DNA of 64,000 bases from Pseudonocardia alaniniphila (GTDB taxonomy: Bacteria > Actinomycetota > Actinomycetes > Mycobacteriales > Pseudonocardiaceae): assembly GCF_022524485.1 (NCBI RefSeq), contig NZ_JAKXMK010000012.1:62001-126000 (forward strand). Reading direction: 5' to 3'. The notes beneath the pieces were generated by a model that did no database searches, was not told the origin of the DNA, and saw only the letters and a list, made by a program, of their open reading frames with translations. Of the stretch, positions 16,782 through 28,039 are shown in pieces. Made by a program: the position numbers and the translations under genes. How positions within the stretch are numbered: position 1 is the stretch's first letter; each line of letters starts with the position of its first letter.

Positions 16782-17177
16782 ATGTCGAACGCGCTAGCAC
16801 TCACGATCCGCGTGATCGTGATCGCCGTCAGCTTGTGGGTGGCCACCCTGATCGTGCCGGGGATCGACAACACCGCCGGCACCAGCAGCAGCCGGGCCGG
16901 CACCCTGATCGTCGTCGCCCTGATCTTCGGACTCATCAACGCGGTGCTGAAGCCGCTGATCAAGGTGGTGGGCTGCCCGTTCTACGTGCTCACCCTCGGG
17001 CTGATCGGGCTCGTGGTCAACGCGCTGCTCTTCATGCTGGTCGGCTACATCGCTGAAGGGCTCGGGGTGCCGTTCCGCGTCGAGGGGTTCGGCCCCGCGT
17101 TCGTCGGCGCCATCGTGGTGGCGGTGGTCGGGTTCGTCCTCCACTTCCTCATCCCCGACCGCCTGGACCACCGGTAG
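16782..17177 (+). CDS. Phage holin family 4 (PF04020-like) membrane protein
   Basis: 131 residues with four membrane helices. The family-typical pattern is VATLIVPGID, then FGLINAVLKPLIKVVGCPFYVLTLGLIGLVVNAL in pieces, then a closing helix. Despite the family name these proteins are widespread in chromosomes, and their role is unknown; there is no prophage here. ATG 16782 starts six bases after the hydrolase stop, so the two are co-transcribed. Confidence 0.85.
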   Translation: MSNALALTIRVIVIAVSLWVATLIVPGIDNTAGTSSSRAGTLIVVALIFGLINAVLKPLIKVVGCPFYVLTLGLIGLVVNALLFMLVGYIAEGLGVPFRVEGFGPAFVGAIVVAVVGFVLHFLIPDRLDHR

Positions 17178-17183
17178 AGCGCG

Positions 17184-17867
17184 CTACACCGGCCAGGTCT
17201 CGCGGCGGTAGCCGGCGTCCCAGAACATCCACTCGTAGCGCGACGTCGTGTGGAAGTGCCGACGCATGAGGTTGCGCTCGCCCTCGGACATCCCCTCCCC
17301 GATGCGGTCGGTGAGCGCCAGCACCGAGTCGACGACGGCCTGGAAGTCCTCGCTGCCGTACATCGCGATCCAGCGGGCGTACAGCGGGTCGGGCGAGCTG
17401 CGCGCCAGCAGTTCCTCTCCGACCCGCGCGTAGATCCAGTAGCAGGGCAGGACCGCACCCACCGCTTCGGCGAACGACCCGCCGAGAGCCGACGCCATCA
17501 TGTAGCTCACGTACGCCTGTGTCGTGGGGGCGATCGGCTCGAGTGCCGCCTCCTCCGATGTGGTGCCCATCTCGCCCATGAGGGTCGCGTGCAGGTCCCG
17601 CTCGGCGGCGACCGCCGCGGCGGCGTGCGAGGCGAACATCACGGTGCCGTCCTCGTCGGGCGCCTTGGCCGCGCACACCGCGAGGGCCTTCGCATAGCCG
17701 CGCAGGTAGTGCGCGTCCTGCACGATGTAGTGGCGGAACGACTCCCGGGGAAGGGTGCCGTCCGTCAGCCCCGCGATGAACGGGTGGGCGAGGATCGCGG
17801 CGTAGATGTCCTCGATGTCGGACCAGAGCACGTCGCGAGTGCGCTCGGCGGAGCGGGTCGGGGTCAT
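17184..17867 (-). CDS. tenA: Thiaminase II / aminopyrimidine aminohydrolase
   Basis: TenA salvages thiamine breakdown products by hydrolysing aminopyrimidines. About 227 residues with the family signatures: HPFIAGLTDGTLP, FRHYIVQDAHYL (Asp and Tyr of the active site), a Cys in GAVLPCYWIY, and YARWIAMYGSEDF near the end. The ATG at 17867 is preceded on its strand by TAGCGT seven bases away, suggesting a leaderless transcript. No thi operon or TPP riboswitch is present, so it acts as a stand-alone salvage gene. Confidence 0.92.
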   Translation of the reverse strand: MTPTRSAERTRDVLWSDIEDIYAAILAHPFIAGLTDGTLPRESFRHYIVQDAHYLRGYAKALAVCAAKAPDEDGTVMFASHAAAAVAAERDLHATLMGEMGTTSEEAALEPIAPTTQAYVSYMMASALGGSFAEAVGAVLPCYWIYARVGEELLARSSPDPLYARWIAMYGSEDFQAVVDSVLALTDRIGEGMSEGERNLMRRHFHTTSRYEWMFWDAGYRRETWPV

Positions 17868-18145
17868 GCGGATCACGCTACGGGCGTAGACGAGTGGTGC
17901 GGAACAACTCGTTTCGACGCCGCGCCGCGGGGGACACCTCAACCTCAGGCTTCGGCGCCTGGATGTGGCACACACCACGGGACGCCGAGTCACCTTCCGG
18001 ACACCCGAGGTTCGTCGCGACGTGAGATGTCAGTCACTCTTCAGTTTCGATCGACCGGGCGGGTTCCACCATGGGTGCCTTACCGGGTGGCGACTCAGCG
18101 CTGAGAGCGCGCCGGACCGCACTTACCCCGGAGGAGAGCGCCAGC

Positions 18146-18361
18146 ATGGTCCCCGTCCCCATGGATCACCACGACAAGATGCGGCTGCGGGCTGCCGCGT
18201 TCCGTGCCACTCGGCTCTACCCCGGCCCGGTCGGCGAGCTGCTCTCGCGTGAGTTGCTCACGTGGGAGGAGTTCGGGTACCGGCTAGGCGGTAGCCAGCT
18301 CGTGATGCGCCTGGTCGACCATGTGCTCCAGTCCCCGATCACCCAGACCGAGGCGGCCTGA
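18146..18361 (+). CDS. Small conserved-looking actinobacterial protein
   Basis: 71 residues from the ATG at 18146, which has GGAGGA upstream. The protein is helical and charged: MRLRAAAFRATRLYPGPVG, then ELLSRELLTWEEFGYRLG, then MRLVDHVL. No membrane segment or cysteine. I do not know its function. The clear ribosome site and amphipathic pattern argue for a real gene. Confidence 0.65.
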   Translation: MVPVPMDHHDKMRLRAAAFRATRLYPGPVGELLSRELLTWEEFGYRLGGSQLVMRLVDHVLQSPITQTEAA

Positions 18362-18364
18362 TCA

Positions 18365-18616
18365 TCAGGGCCCGCTCCGGTCGTACGTGGCCGTGACGGT
18401 CGCGTTCGCTCCGGCCGGGATTCCGTCGACCAGTGCGCCGGCGGTGGCCGCCACCACGAGCAATGCCGTGAGCATCACGAGCGTGCCCATGCGTCCGATC
18501 ACGTCGAGGGCGCGCGCCAGTGGCGTGAGCTGTCGGCGGTGCCTGCCGCCCGGCTCGCCCGGGAGGGGGCGCGACCGGACGGTGGCGCCGCCGTCGTCGG
18601 AGGATGCAGCGGGCAT
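18365..18616 (-). CDS. Possible small single-helix membrane protein
   Basis: About 83 residues from the ATG at 18616: a polar, basic first half, then a hydrophobic helix (GTLVMLTALLVVAATAGAL) and a short tail that would lie outside the cell. The upstream part of the open frame (to 18793) is low-complexity and probably not coding. It is convergent with the small gene at 18146. No family recognised. Confidence 0.45.
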   Translation of the reverse strand: MPAASSDDGGATVRSRPLPGEPGGRHRRQLTPLARALDVIGRMGTLVMLTALLVVAATAGALVDGIPAGANATVTATYDRSGP

Positions 18617-18865
18617 GCGACCACCGGCTTCGTGAGCAGGGACAGGTGACGACCGCCATGCCGCTGATGCGGTGGCGGTCGGGTGTCCGGTCCGGTGCGC
18701 GCATGCCGGGTGTCCGTACGAACGGGACATCGCTGCTGGCGGGCCATCCGTTAACGGCGGGTCACTCGTCAGTGGCGCTGCGCTGCTGCTCACCCCGGGT
18801 TGCAGCAGCGCCGTCCCGCTGCGACCACAGCGGGTGAGAGCGGCGCTGCCGCACTCGCGGGTGCC

Positions 18866-20556
<1,691 letters not shown>

Positions 20557-20560
<4 letters not shown>

Positions 20561-21846
20561 CGGACGCCACCGGGGGTGAACGCGACCGGCAGCCGCTTGA
20601 TGCCGTTGATGAACATCGACTGCAGGCGATCCGGCTGGGCGGTGGCGTGGATGTCGGGAACCCGGGTGAGCAGCTCGCGGAACATCACCGACATCTCCCG
20701 GCGTGCCAGGTGGGCACCCAGGCAGAAGTGCGGACCGGGGCCGCCGAACCCGACGTGTGGGTTGGGCGAGCGTCGGACGTCGAACATGTCCGGGTCGGCG
20801 AAGTGCGCAGGGTCGCGGTTGGCCGCCCAGTAGAAGAGCACCACCTTGTCACCCTCGCTCATCGCCTGGCCGCCGAGCACCGTGTCGGAGGCCACGGTGC
20901 GGCGCATGAAGATCACCGGAGACGCCCAGCGCACGATCTCCTCCACCGCGGTGGGAGTGACGCCGTCGATGTCGGCGAGCCAGGCGGCGCGCTGGTCGGG
21001 ATTCTCGGTGAGCAGGTGCAGCCCCCAGCTGATGGCGTTGCGGGTGGTCTCGTTGCCCGCCACGACCAGCAGGATGAAGAAGGACGCGAGCTCGTCGGGT
21101 GTGAGCCGCTCGCCGTCGATCTCGGCGTTGACCAGCGCGGACGTGACGTCGTCGGTGGGCTTCTCGGTGCGCAGCCTGCCCAGGTCGCGCATCAGTTCGG
21201 CCAGCTCTCCGCCGGCCGTCAGGATCGCGGTGACGATGTTGTCGGCGTCGGGGACGTAGTCGGGGTCGCCGGCGCCCAGGATGATGTTCGACCGGTGGTA
21301 GACGAACTCGTACTGGCTCTCCGGCACGCCCATCATGTCGCAGACGATCTTCAGGGGCAGCCGAGCGGAGATCGCCGTGACGGCGTCGCACTCGCCTGCG
21401 TCGATCACGTCGTCGACGATGGTGCGCGCCGTGCGCTGCACGTCGTCGGTGAGGGCGCCGAGCCGCTTGGGCGTGAACCCGCGGGAGACGATCCGCCGTA
21501 GTCGGGCGTGGCGTGGGTCGTCCATGCCGATCATCGACCCGAAGAACTCGATGAACTCCGGCGGGAAGTCGGCGATCGACGTGGAGCCCTTGCCCGATGT
21601 GAAGAGGCCCGGAGTGCGGCTGGCCGTCAGGAGGTCGTCGAGCCGCGTGACGGCCCAGAAGCCCGCTCCGCGGGGAAGGTACGCCTGCTGTGGCTCCTGA
21701 TAGAACGCGATCGGCTCCTGCTCACGGAGCGCGGCGAAGGCCGCGGCCCGCTCCGCGACCGGCAATGTCCAGAAGCCCGAGATGTCGGACAGGTCTGGGC
21801 GTCCGGTCCAGGTGCTGCCCTCGGCGGCAGTGCTCGTGGGTGCCAA
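20557..21846 (-). CDS. Cytochrome P450
   Basis: 429 residues. AGNETTRNA is the I-helix oxygen-activation motif, EEIVRW gives ExxR, and FGGPGPHFCLGAHLAR holds the haem-ligand Cys. The overall pattern, especially HFCLGAHLARREM and NGIKRLPV, resembles actinobacterial steroid/branched-lipid hydroxylases (CYP125/142/124 type); exact subfamily is not established. The start is a TTG at 21846 with GAGGAGG seven to eight bases before it. It is coupled to a FadD gene downstream. Confidence 0.92.
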
Positions 21847-21910
21847 CGCTGAGCCTCCTCACGGATGGGTGAGCGCGATCACCCACACCCTAGAGATCGT
21901 CAACAACGGC

Positions 21911-24900
21911 TCAAGGGTCCACCCGCGCCATCTCACGGTCTGCGGGTGCCAGCAGGCCACGCGCGTACGCGACGCTGACCGCCTCCGTGCGACTGCTCGC
22001 TCCGAGCTTGGCCATCACGCGGGACAGGTGGACGCTCACCGTCTTCTCACTGATGAACAGTTCGGCGCCGGCCTGCCGGTTGGTGCGCCCGGCCGCGACC
22101 AGTCCGAGCACGGCCCGCTCCCGCGGCGTGAGGGGGTCGGGATCGACGGACGCGGGACGGGCGTCGGGGGCGTCCAGCAGGACCCCGGCGCGGGCGGCGA
22201 GCTCTCGGACGGCGGTGGCCAGCGGCGTGGCGGCGAGCCGTTCGGCGGCAGCCAGCGCGGCGCGCAGGTCGGGCGCGACCTCCCCGTGCGGTGCTCCGGT
22301 GGCGAGGGTCGCCTCGGCCCGGCGCAGCAGCGCATACGCCTGCCGGTAGCCGTGGACCTCGTCGGCGGAGGGCTCGCCGTGCGGCGTGCACGTCTCGTAG
22401 GCGAAGGCGCTGACGAGGCTGCTCCACACCGAAGGGTCGGGTGGCCCGATGATCCTGGTGAACTCGGCCCGCGCCCGGCACAACCACGCCCTGCCCTCGG
22501 GACCGAGGGCGCCGGCCCGCGGCAGCCCGTTGGACGCCGCATGTTCTGCCGCGGCGAGCAGCGCGCGTGCGGCTGCGGCGACGTCATCGGCGGGCATCTG
22601 ACCGGAGGCGGCGATCTCGGCCTGCGCTGCCACTCCGAGCGCGGCCAGCATGATGCCGCCGAGATGGGGTGCAAGCTGGGCATAAGGGCCGCTCTCGAGC
22701 CCGGCCAGCGCCTCCGTGACGAGTTCCGCCGCCTCTGCGGGCCGCCCCTGCCAGAGCGCGGCCTCCGCACCCGTCTGGCCGACGAGCATGATCACCTGCT
22801 CGTCGACCGGAGCGGAATCGCGCAGCTCCGCTAAACGCCTGCCGGCGGACTCGAAGCGGCCCCGGGCCACGGCGGTGAGCAGCCCCGCGGCTGCGAGCCT
22901 GCTCGCGACCGTGGCCGACACCGACTCCCCGGCGAGCTCCGCTGCGGCCTCGGCCGCATCCCAGTCGCCGCGCTGGAACCGGGCGATGACGTGGGCGACC
23001 CGCAGCTCCAACCCGTAGCCGCCCCACGTGGTGCCGGTGGCGGCGGCACGCTCCTCGCCCGCGGCGAACTCGTCGCCGGCTTGGGCGAGCCGCCCCTCGT
23101 CGAGGAACGAGATGCCCAGGGCGTAGTACGCGCGCAGCTCCACCCCGAGGTTGGCGGAACGCCGGGCGAGCGGTATCGCCTCGCCGAGCAGCCGGCGGGC
23201 CCGCTCCGGGTCGCCGCCGTACTCCGCGCACACCGCGAGCGTGACGAGCGCGTCGGCGGTGGCACCGGCGGCCATGACGTCATCAGCGGGTCTCCCGTGG
23301 GCGACCTCGAGAGCCGCTTCCGCCTGCTCTCGGGCCTCCGCGAGGTTGTCGAGCCTGCCCAGCACCCGTGCCAGTACTGCGTGCGCCCAGGCCAGGGTGC
23401 TGGACGGCGGCAGGTCGGCCACGAGCTCGAGGGCGTGCCTCGCCACCTCGAGCGCCTCGTGCTCCCGGCCACTCAGATCCAGCAGGCGCCAGGCGTATCG
23501 CCGGGCGATCGCCGAGGTGAGCTTCGGATCGCCGCGCTGCTCGGCGAGTTCGAGCGCGCGGCGCCCGAGCGCGATGCCCCGGTCCGGGTCGCCGGTGGCG
23601 CTGGCCGCCCCCGCGGCCCAGCGGGTGACCGTGCCCTCGTCGATCCCGGCCACCGTCTCGGCGTCGGGCACGACGGGCCAGAGCTCCATCGCGCGCTCCG
23701 CGTGGAGCAGCACCTCGGCCGGTGCCTCGCGGTCGTTGGCCTCGTTGGCCGCCTGCACGGACGCGGCGAGCGCGAGCGGAAGATCGTGGCCCGCCATCGC
23801 GTGGTGGGCGAGCTCGGCAGCGTGGCCGGGCGCGGCGGCCCGCTGGGGAGCGTCGGCCTCGGCGAGCAGCCCGGCGTAGGCGGCGTGGAGCCGGCTGCGC
23901 TCGCCGGGCAGCAGCTCGTGGTAGATCGCCTCGCGCAGCAGGGCGTGGCGGAAGACGTAGGCGTCGTCGGTGGTGATCCCGTCGGATTCGCCGCCGGCCA
24001 CCAGAACGTGGTGGGTCACAGCCTCGCGCAGCGCCTGTTCCAGCTCGTCGACGGTGAGTCCGGACACCGCGGAGAGGCGGCCGTGGTCGACCCGCCGCCC
24101 GGCGACGGACGCGATGCGTAGCACACGCTGGGTGGTGGGGGCGAGGCCTTCGACACGTGCCAGCAGCACCTCGGCGAGCCCGTGGGGCAGCCCGTCGGAA
24201 CATGCGGTGACGAGCTCCTCGGCGAAGAACGCGTTGCCCTCGCAACGGCGGGCGACCCGGTGGAGCATCGGCTCGGACAGGCTCCCGTCGGCGAGCAGCC
24301 GCACCAGCTCGAGCGCCTCCTCCGCGCCGAGCGGGGCGACGTCCACCCGTTCCACCGCCGGCAGGCGCACGAGCTCCGACAGAACCGGGCGCAGCGGATG
24401 GCGCCGGTGGAGATCATCCGCGCGGTAGGTGGCCAGCACGACCAGCCGCTGGCCGGTGAGCCGCGACAGCAGGAAGACCAGCAGATCGCGGCTGGAGCGG
24501 TCGGCCCAGTGGAGATCCTCCACCACGAGCAGGGCCGGGCTGGTGGCCGTGAGGCCGTCGAGCGCGGAGAGAACGGCGTCGAACACCCGCAGCTGGCCCA
24601 GATCGCGGTCCTCGCCGTTCTGCGTGCCGCGCGGGTAGCCGCCGGGCAGCAGGTGGCGCATGGCCGGATGGTCGGCGACCAGCTCGGGATGTGCGGTGGC
24701 GAGCGCTCCGACGATCTCGGTGAACGGCAGGTAGGGGAGTGCGGACTCGGCAGTGTCGATGCAGCGGCCGAGCAGCACCGTGAACCCGGCTGCCGCAGCG
24801 CGCTCGACCGTCTCCGCCACCAGCCGCGACTTGCCCACTCCGGCGTCCCCCGACAACAGCACGCCAGTGGGCCGGCCGGTGGCGGCACGGTCGAGCGCGG

Positions 24901-24973
24901 TGGCGAGTGCCGAGATCTCGGGCCTTCGGCCCACCAACCCGATCCCGACCCCCAGCCGCGCCACGCCGGTCAT
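21911..24973 (-). CDS. LAL-type LuxR regulator with AAA+ ATPase domain
   Basis: 1020 residues. The N-terminal ATPase has Walker A GDAGVGKS near 42-49 and a hhhhED-type Walker B (LLVVEDLHWAD). A long helical-repeat middle (TPR-like) spans about 400-850. The C-terminal LuxR helix-turn-helix is LTPRERAVLGLVAAGRTN then SEKTVSVHLSRVMAKLG. Such MalT/LAL regulators couple an ATP-switched sensor to transcription, often for secondary metabolism or sugar use. No cluster lies near. ATG 24973 overlaps the stop of a small upstream gene (ATGA). Confidence 0.92.
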   Translation of the reverse strand: MTGVARLGVGIGLVGRRPEISALATALDRAATGRPTGVLLSGDAGVGKSRLVAETVERAAAAGFTVLLGRCIDTAESALPYLPFTEIVGALATAHPELVADHPAMRHLLPGGYPRGTQNGEDRDLGQLRVFDAVLSALDGLTATSPALLVVEDLHWADRSSRDLLVFLLSRLTGQRLVVLATYRADDLHRRHPLRPVLSELVRLPAVERVDVAPLGAEEALELVRLLADGSLSEPMLHRVARRCEGNAFFAEELVTACSDGLPHGLAEVLLARVEGLAPTTQRVLRIASVAGRRVDHGRLSAVSGLTVDELEQALREAVTHHVLVAGGESDGITTDDAYVFRHALLREAIYHELLPGERSRLHAAYAGLLAEADAPQRAAAPGHAAELAHHAMAGHDLPLALAASVQAANEANDREAPAEVLLHAERAMELWPVVPDAETVAGIDEGTVTRWAAGAASATGDPDRGIALGRRALELAEQRGDPKLTSAIARRYAWRLLDLSGREHEALEVARHALELVADLPPSSTLAWAHAVLARVLGRLDNLAEAREQAEAALEVAHGRPADDVMAAGATADALVTLAVCAEYGGDPERARRLLGEAIPLARRSANLGVELRAYYALGISFLDEGRLAQAGDEFAAGEERAAATGTTWGGYGLELRVAHVIARFQRGDWDAAEAAAELAGESVSATVASRLAAAGLLTAVARGRFESAGRRLAELRDSAPVDEQVIMLVGQTGAEAALWQGRPAEAAELVTEALAGLESGPYAQLAPHLGGIMLAALGVAAQAEIAASGQMPADDVAAAARALLAAAEHAASNGLPRAGALGPEGRAWLCRARAEFTRIIGPPDPSVWSSLVSAFAYETCTPHGEPSADEVHGYRQAYALLRRAEATLATGAPHGEVAPDLRAALAAAERLAATPLATAVRELAARAGVLLDAPDARPASVDPDPLTPRERAVLGLVAAGRTNRQAGAELFISEKTVSVHLSRVMAKLGASSRTEAVSVAYARGLLAPADREMARVDP

Positions 24974-25218
24974 CGTGACACGGAGTACCGACGGTTTGCG
25001 CCTTCATTGCCGTGTGCACGATTCGGCTCAGCGCGATCATCGGCTGCCGCCTCCGGCTCGGGTGGGCGTGGTGGTTCGACCGGAGGCGGCACGGCCGCCG
25101 CGGCCCGCCGCCGAGCGGCCTTGGCCAGCTTGGCGAGCCGGAAGTGCTCGGCGTCGGCGATCAGGGCGCGGCGGTGGTGCTCGGCGTCGGCGAGGCTGTG
25201 GGACAGGTTGATGAGCAT
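24970..25218 (-). CDS. Small protein coupled to the LAL regulator
   Basis: About 82 residues from the ATG at 25218: a helical, charged start (LINLSHSLADAEHHRRALI, then HFRLAKLAKAARRR) followed by a proline-rich acidic tail. It overlaps the LAL regulator start by four bases, so the two are translationally coupled. No family recognised. The first half is amphipathic and could bind a partner protein. Confidence 0.6.
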   Translation of the reverse strand: MLINLSHSLADAEHHRRALIADAEHFRLAKLAKAARRRAAAAVPPPVEPPRPPEPEAAADDRAEPNRAHGNEGANRRYSVSR

Positions 25219-25318
25219 GCATCGAGCATCGGGCTGAGGCCCCTGCCCGGACATCGGACGATCACGTCGTCGTGGGCCCCTACGGGTGAGGAGCGCCGGG
25301 GTAAGGCGGCCGGGGCCC

Positions 25319-25486
25319 TTACTCGGGCGGGAGCAGGCCGCGCTGGTAGGCCCGCACCAGTCGGCGCGGCACCAGCATCCGGCGCCCCGCCACGGTGATC
25401 GGCACCAGGTCGGGCGCCTGCAACTTCCACTGTGCGCGGCGGCTGCGCGTGTTCGACCGTGATGTACGGCGCTTGGGCACGGCCAT
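25319..25486 (-). CDS. rpmF: Ribosomal protein bL32, zinc-independent form
   Basis: 55 residues: [17 protein letters not shown], then [16 protein letters not shown], ending [11 protein letters not shown]. It lacks the four cysteines of zinc-binding L32, so it is the C-minus paralogue made when zinc is scarce. Its ATG overlaps the mrf stop by one base. The longer open frame over this gene is a shadow. Confidence 0.93.
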   Translation of the reverse strand: MAVPKRRTSRSNTRSRRAQWKLQAPDLVPITVAGRRMLVPRRLVRAYQRGLLPPE

Positions 25487-26709
25487 CAGGACTCCTCCTT
25501 CTCTCCGTGTGCGGACGAGGCGATCAGTTCGGCAGGGGCCGGGCAGGCGGGTGCGCCCGCTGCGGTGTCCCACCAGGCGAACGGGTCGGGGAACGCACGC
25601 CACGCCTCCTCGCCCGCTGCCAGTTCGGCGTCGGTGAGCAGTGCCGCGTTCAGCGCGGCGGCGATCTCCGCGTGGTCGGCGTCGTACGTGATCGCCACCA
25701 CGTCCTGGGCGCGGTCGCCGAACTGCGGATCCCAGGCCAGCGACGCCAGTGCCGTGCGCTCGGGCGGCGCCTGCTCCCATGCGGCGGCGTCGGCCCCGGC
25801 CAGCCACTCACCGGCGTACCCCAGCTGGAGGCCGCCTCCCGCCGACTCCAGCCACAACACCGCCTCCGGCCGGGTCGCGAGCCAGACGCGGCCCCGCGTG
25901 CGGACGACCCCGTCGAGCAGCACGTCCATCGCCTCGTGGAGCCGCTCGGGGTGGAACGGCCTGCGCGCGCTGAAGAGCAGCAGCTGCACCCCGCAGTCGC
26001 GGGCGAGCGGCGGGTGTCCGCGCAGCAGCGGCGCGTGGACGTTGTCGGGGCGGCCGCGGCGCGCCGGGCGTGCCGCGCCGGTCAGGAAGACCCGCTCGTC
26101 GAGTTCGGCCAGCCGCAACCGCGCAGCTGCCGGGGCGAGCCGGGTCAGCACCGCCTCGGTCCGGGCCAGCGTCCACGCGTCGGCGGTGCCGGTGTGCACG
26201 AGCAGGTCGGCGAACTCGGCCTGCCCGACCGCCACCTGCGCGACGGTCCGCTCGTCGTCGGGCAGCTCGCTCATCCTGCGCTCGGCGAGCCCGTCGTCGC
26301 CCGTGGCGTCGGCGAGCCACTTGCCGCTGTCGATGCACGTGACGACGCCCAGCAGATCGGCGCCGTCGGCGATCGTGCCCCCGTCGGCCAGGTGCAGCAG
26401 CGAGAAGCAGACGTGCTCGGGTTCGAGCGCCGGATCCAGGTGCAGCACGACCCGGTGGGCCGGTCCGGCCAGGACGCGCAGCAGATCCTCGCGCACGGTG
26501 CACGACAGGCAGCCGTGGACGAGCTCGAGTTCGGTGCTCTCGTCCGCGTCGCCGGCGCGCAGCCGCCGGTGGACGAGCCCCGAGCCGACGTCGCGCAGGT
26601 CGTGATGCAGGACGGCGACGGAGGGGTCGAGCGCGCGGATCCGGGCGATCACGGCTTCGACCCCTGACGTGTGCAGTCCGGCGAGTATCAGGAGCTCTGG
26701 TCGTGTCAC
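25486..26709 (-). CDS. mrf: Mrf-like CobW-domain protein (ribosome hibernation recruitment factor)
   Basis: About 407 residues of the COG0523/CobW superfamily. The N-terminal P-loop is degenerate ([12 protein letters not shown] lacks GKT), the metal motif reads GCLSC, and the C-terminal CobW domain has [18 protein letters not shown] and [15 protein letters not shown]. This combination, including the broken P-loop, resembles mycobacterial Mrf, which works with C-minus ribosomes under zinc starvation. GTG 26709 has an excellent GGAGGAGGA upstream. It forms an operon with rpmF and is divergent from rpmG-rpsR-rpmB-rpsN. Confidence 0.85.
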   Translation of the reverse strand: MTRPELLILAGLHTSGVEAVIARIRALDPSVAVLHHDLRDVGSGLVHRRLRAGDADESTELELVHGCLSCTVREDLLRVLAGPAHRVVLHLDPALEPEHVCFSLLHLADGGTIADGADLLGVVTCIDSGKWLADATGDDGLAERRMSELPDDERTVAQVAVGQAEFADLLVHTGTADAWTLARTEAVLTRLAPAAARLRLAELDERVFLTGAARPARRGRPDNVHAPLLRGHPPLARDCGVQLLLFSARRPFHPERLHEAMDVLLDGVVRTRGRVWLATRPEAVLWLESAGGGLQLGYAGEWLAGADAAAWEQAPPERTALASLAWDPQFGDRAQDVVAITYDADHAEIAAALNAALLTDAELAAGEEAWRAFPDPFAWWDTAAGAPACPAPAELIASSAHGEKEES

Positions 26710-26765
26710 GGGCTTCCTCCTCCGGTCGGTGGGCATGTTCGGCGATGCGCTAGCGTTAGCCTAGA

Positions 26766-26780
26766 TGAAAATGGATGTCG
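26766..26780. promoter_or_regulatory. Probable Zur box between the divergent zinc-response operons
   Basis: TGAAAATGGATGTCG matches the actinobacterial Zur consensus TGAAAATGATTTTCA well in the left arm and partly in the right. It lies in the 89-base gap between mrf and rpmG, where one Zur dimer could repress both directions when zinc is ample. The assignment rests on consensus similarity and on the zinc-free products of both operons. Confidence 0.6.
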
Positions 26781-26798
26781 TTACTGGAAGGGGTGGGC

Positions 26799-26963
26799 AT
26801 GGCTCGAAACGAGCTCCGGCCGATCGTGAAGATGCGGTCGACCGCAGGCACCGGCACCACGTACGTCACGCGCAAGAACAGGCGCAACGACCCGGACAGG
26901 CTGGTGTTACGCAAGTACGACCCGGCCGTGCGGCGGCACGTCGAGTTCCGTGAGGAGCGCTGA
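26799..26963 (+). CDS. rpmG: Ribosomal protein bL33, zinc-independent form
   Basis: 54 residues: [19 protein letters not shown], then [21 protein letters not shown]. It has no CxxC pairs, in contrast to the rpmG at 28040. ATG 26799 follows GGAAGGGG. First gene of a four-gene unit of C-minus ribosomal proteins. Confidence 0.95.
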   Translation: MARNELRPIVKMRSTAGTGTTYVTRKNRRNDPDRLVLRKYDPAVRRHVEFREER

Positions 26964-26964
26964 G

Positions 26965-27204
26965 GTGGCCGTCCGATCGCAACGCCCGCCCAGGCGCAAG
27001 GCGAACCCGCTGCACGCGAAGAAGGTGGCGGAGGTCGACTGGAAGGACACGGCGCTGCTGCGCACGTTCATCTCCGACCGAGGCAAGATCCGTGCCCGCC
27101 GGGTGACCGGCCTGACGCCGCAGCAGCAGCGGCGGGTCGCCGTCGCGATCCGCAATGCGCGCGAGATGGCCCTGCTGCCCTACCCCAACTCAGGGCGCGG
27201 GTGA
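26965..27204 (+). CDS. rpsR: Ribosomal protein bS18, C-minus paralogue
   Basis: 79 residues from the GTG at 26965 (AGGAG seven bases before it). [19 protein letters not shown] and [26 protein letters not shown], read in pieces, are the S18 signature. It starts one base after the rpmG stop and its own stop overlaps the rpmB start. Confidence 0.94.
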   Translation: MAVRSQRPPRRKANPLHAKKVAEVDWKDTALLRTFISDRGKIRARRVTGLTPQQQRRVAVAIRNAREMALLPYPNSGRG

Positions 27205-27446
27205 CGGCCGTGTCGCGACGCTGCCAGCTGACCGGTCGTGAACCCGGGTTCGGCAACTCGGTCTCGCACTCCCACCGGCGCACCCCGCGCCGATGGGATC
27301 CGAACATCCAGACCAAGCGCTACTGGTTCGCCGCCGAGAACCGGTTCGTCCGGCTGAAGCTCTCGACCGACGCCATCAGGACGATCGACCGGATCGGCGT
27401 CGAGGCGGCGGTGGCGAGGATCAGGGCGCGGGGGGAGAAGGTCTGA
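27201..27446 (+). CDS. rpmB: Ribosomal protein bL28, C-minus paralogue
   Basis: About 78-81 residues: [23 protein letters not shown] is in place, then [14 protein letters not shown]. Only one cysteine remains, so no zinc site. The start is either GTG 27201 (overlapping the rpsR stop as GTGA) or GTG 27210, which would match the usual MSRRCQ start. Third gene of the zinc-response unit. Confidence 0.94.
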   Translation: MTAVSRRCQLTGREPGFGNSVSHSHRRTPRRWDPNIQTKRYWFAAENRFVRLKLSTDAIRTIDRIGVEAAVARIRARGEKV

Positions 27447-27751
27447 TGGCGACCAAGGCCAAGATCGCTCGCAACGAGCGCCGCAAGGAGATCGTCGCCC
27501 GGCATGCGGCTCGCCGCGCCGAGCTCAAGGCGATCATCGTCAGGCCCGGCATTCCGGACGCCGAGCGTGCGGCGGCCCAGCGGGAGCTCGACCGGCAGCC
27601 GCGCGACGCGAGCGCCACTCGGGTGCGAAACCGTGACTCCGTGGACGGGCGGCCGCGGGGCTTCCTGCGCAAGTTCGGGGTGTCCCGGGTGCGGCTGCGC
27701 GAGCTCGCGCACGACGGCAGCCTGCCGGGGGTTCGCAAGTCCAGCTGGTGA
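27446..27751 (+). CDS. rpsN: Ribosomal protein uS14, zinc-independent long form
   Basis: 101 residues, the long S14 without Cxx[20 protein letters not shown] at the start and the ending [18 protein letters not shown] then [12 protein letters not shown] are family-typical. ATG overlaps the rpmB stop (TGATG). Last gene of the C-minus unit. Confidence 0.95.
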   Translation: MATKAKIARNERRKEIVARHAARRAELKAIIVRPGIPDAERAAAQRELDRQPRDASATRVRNRDSVDGRPRGFLRKFGVSRVRLRELAHDGSLPGVRKSSW

Positions 27752-27831
27752 GGGAACCCCTTTCCGGGGTCGCGGAGGCGGTGTGTAGCATTGTCCGCGG
27801 CCGTTCGGAGTGACCAACCGCGCGGTGTGCC

Positions 27832-27904
27832 GCCCCTTTAGCTCAGTCGGCAGAGCGTCTCCATGGTAAGGAGAAGGTCTACGGTTCGATTCCGTAAAGG
27901 GGCT
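27832..27904 (+). tRNA. thrT: tRNA-Thr (GGT)
   Basis: Full cloverleaf: acceptor GCCCCTT/AAGGGGC, D-arm GCTC..GAGC, anticodon stem TCTCC/GGAGA with loop ATGGTAA (anticodon GGT), and T-arm TACGG TTCGATT CCGTA. CCA is not encoded. Confidence 0.97.
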
Positions 27905-27932
27905 CGGCGAGCTGGTGTGACCAGCTTCGCGA

Positions 27933-28005
27933 AGCGGTGTAGCTCAGTCGGTAGAGCAAGCGGCTCATAATCGCTGTGTCGCCGGTTCAAGTCCGGCCAC
28001 CGCTA
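27933..28005 (+). tRNA. metT: tRNA-Met (CAT), elongator
   Basis: Acceptor AGCGGTG/CACCGCT, D-arm with CTCAGTCGGTAGAG, anticodon stem AGCGG/TCGCT around CTCATAA (anticodon CAT), and T-arm GCCGG TTCAAGT CCGGC. The acceptor begins with a full A-U pair, unlike initiator tRNA. It sits between tRNA-Thr and rpmG, a conserved actinobacterial order. Confidence 0.96.
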
Positions 28006-28039
28006 CAGACCGACAAGAGGAACGCAGGAGGCACCCGCG

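Noticed and set aside
16782..17177. Prophage remnant suggested by a holin-family protein
   Set aside because: No other phage gene, integrase or attachment site is nearby; the family is common in chromosomes.
17868..18000. TPP riboswitch ahead of tenA
   Set aside because: No CTGAGA or related core is found, and the -10 element lies directly before the start codon.
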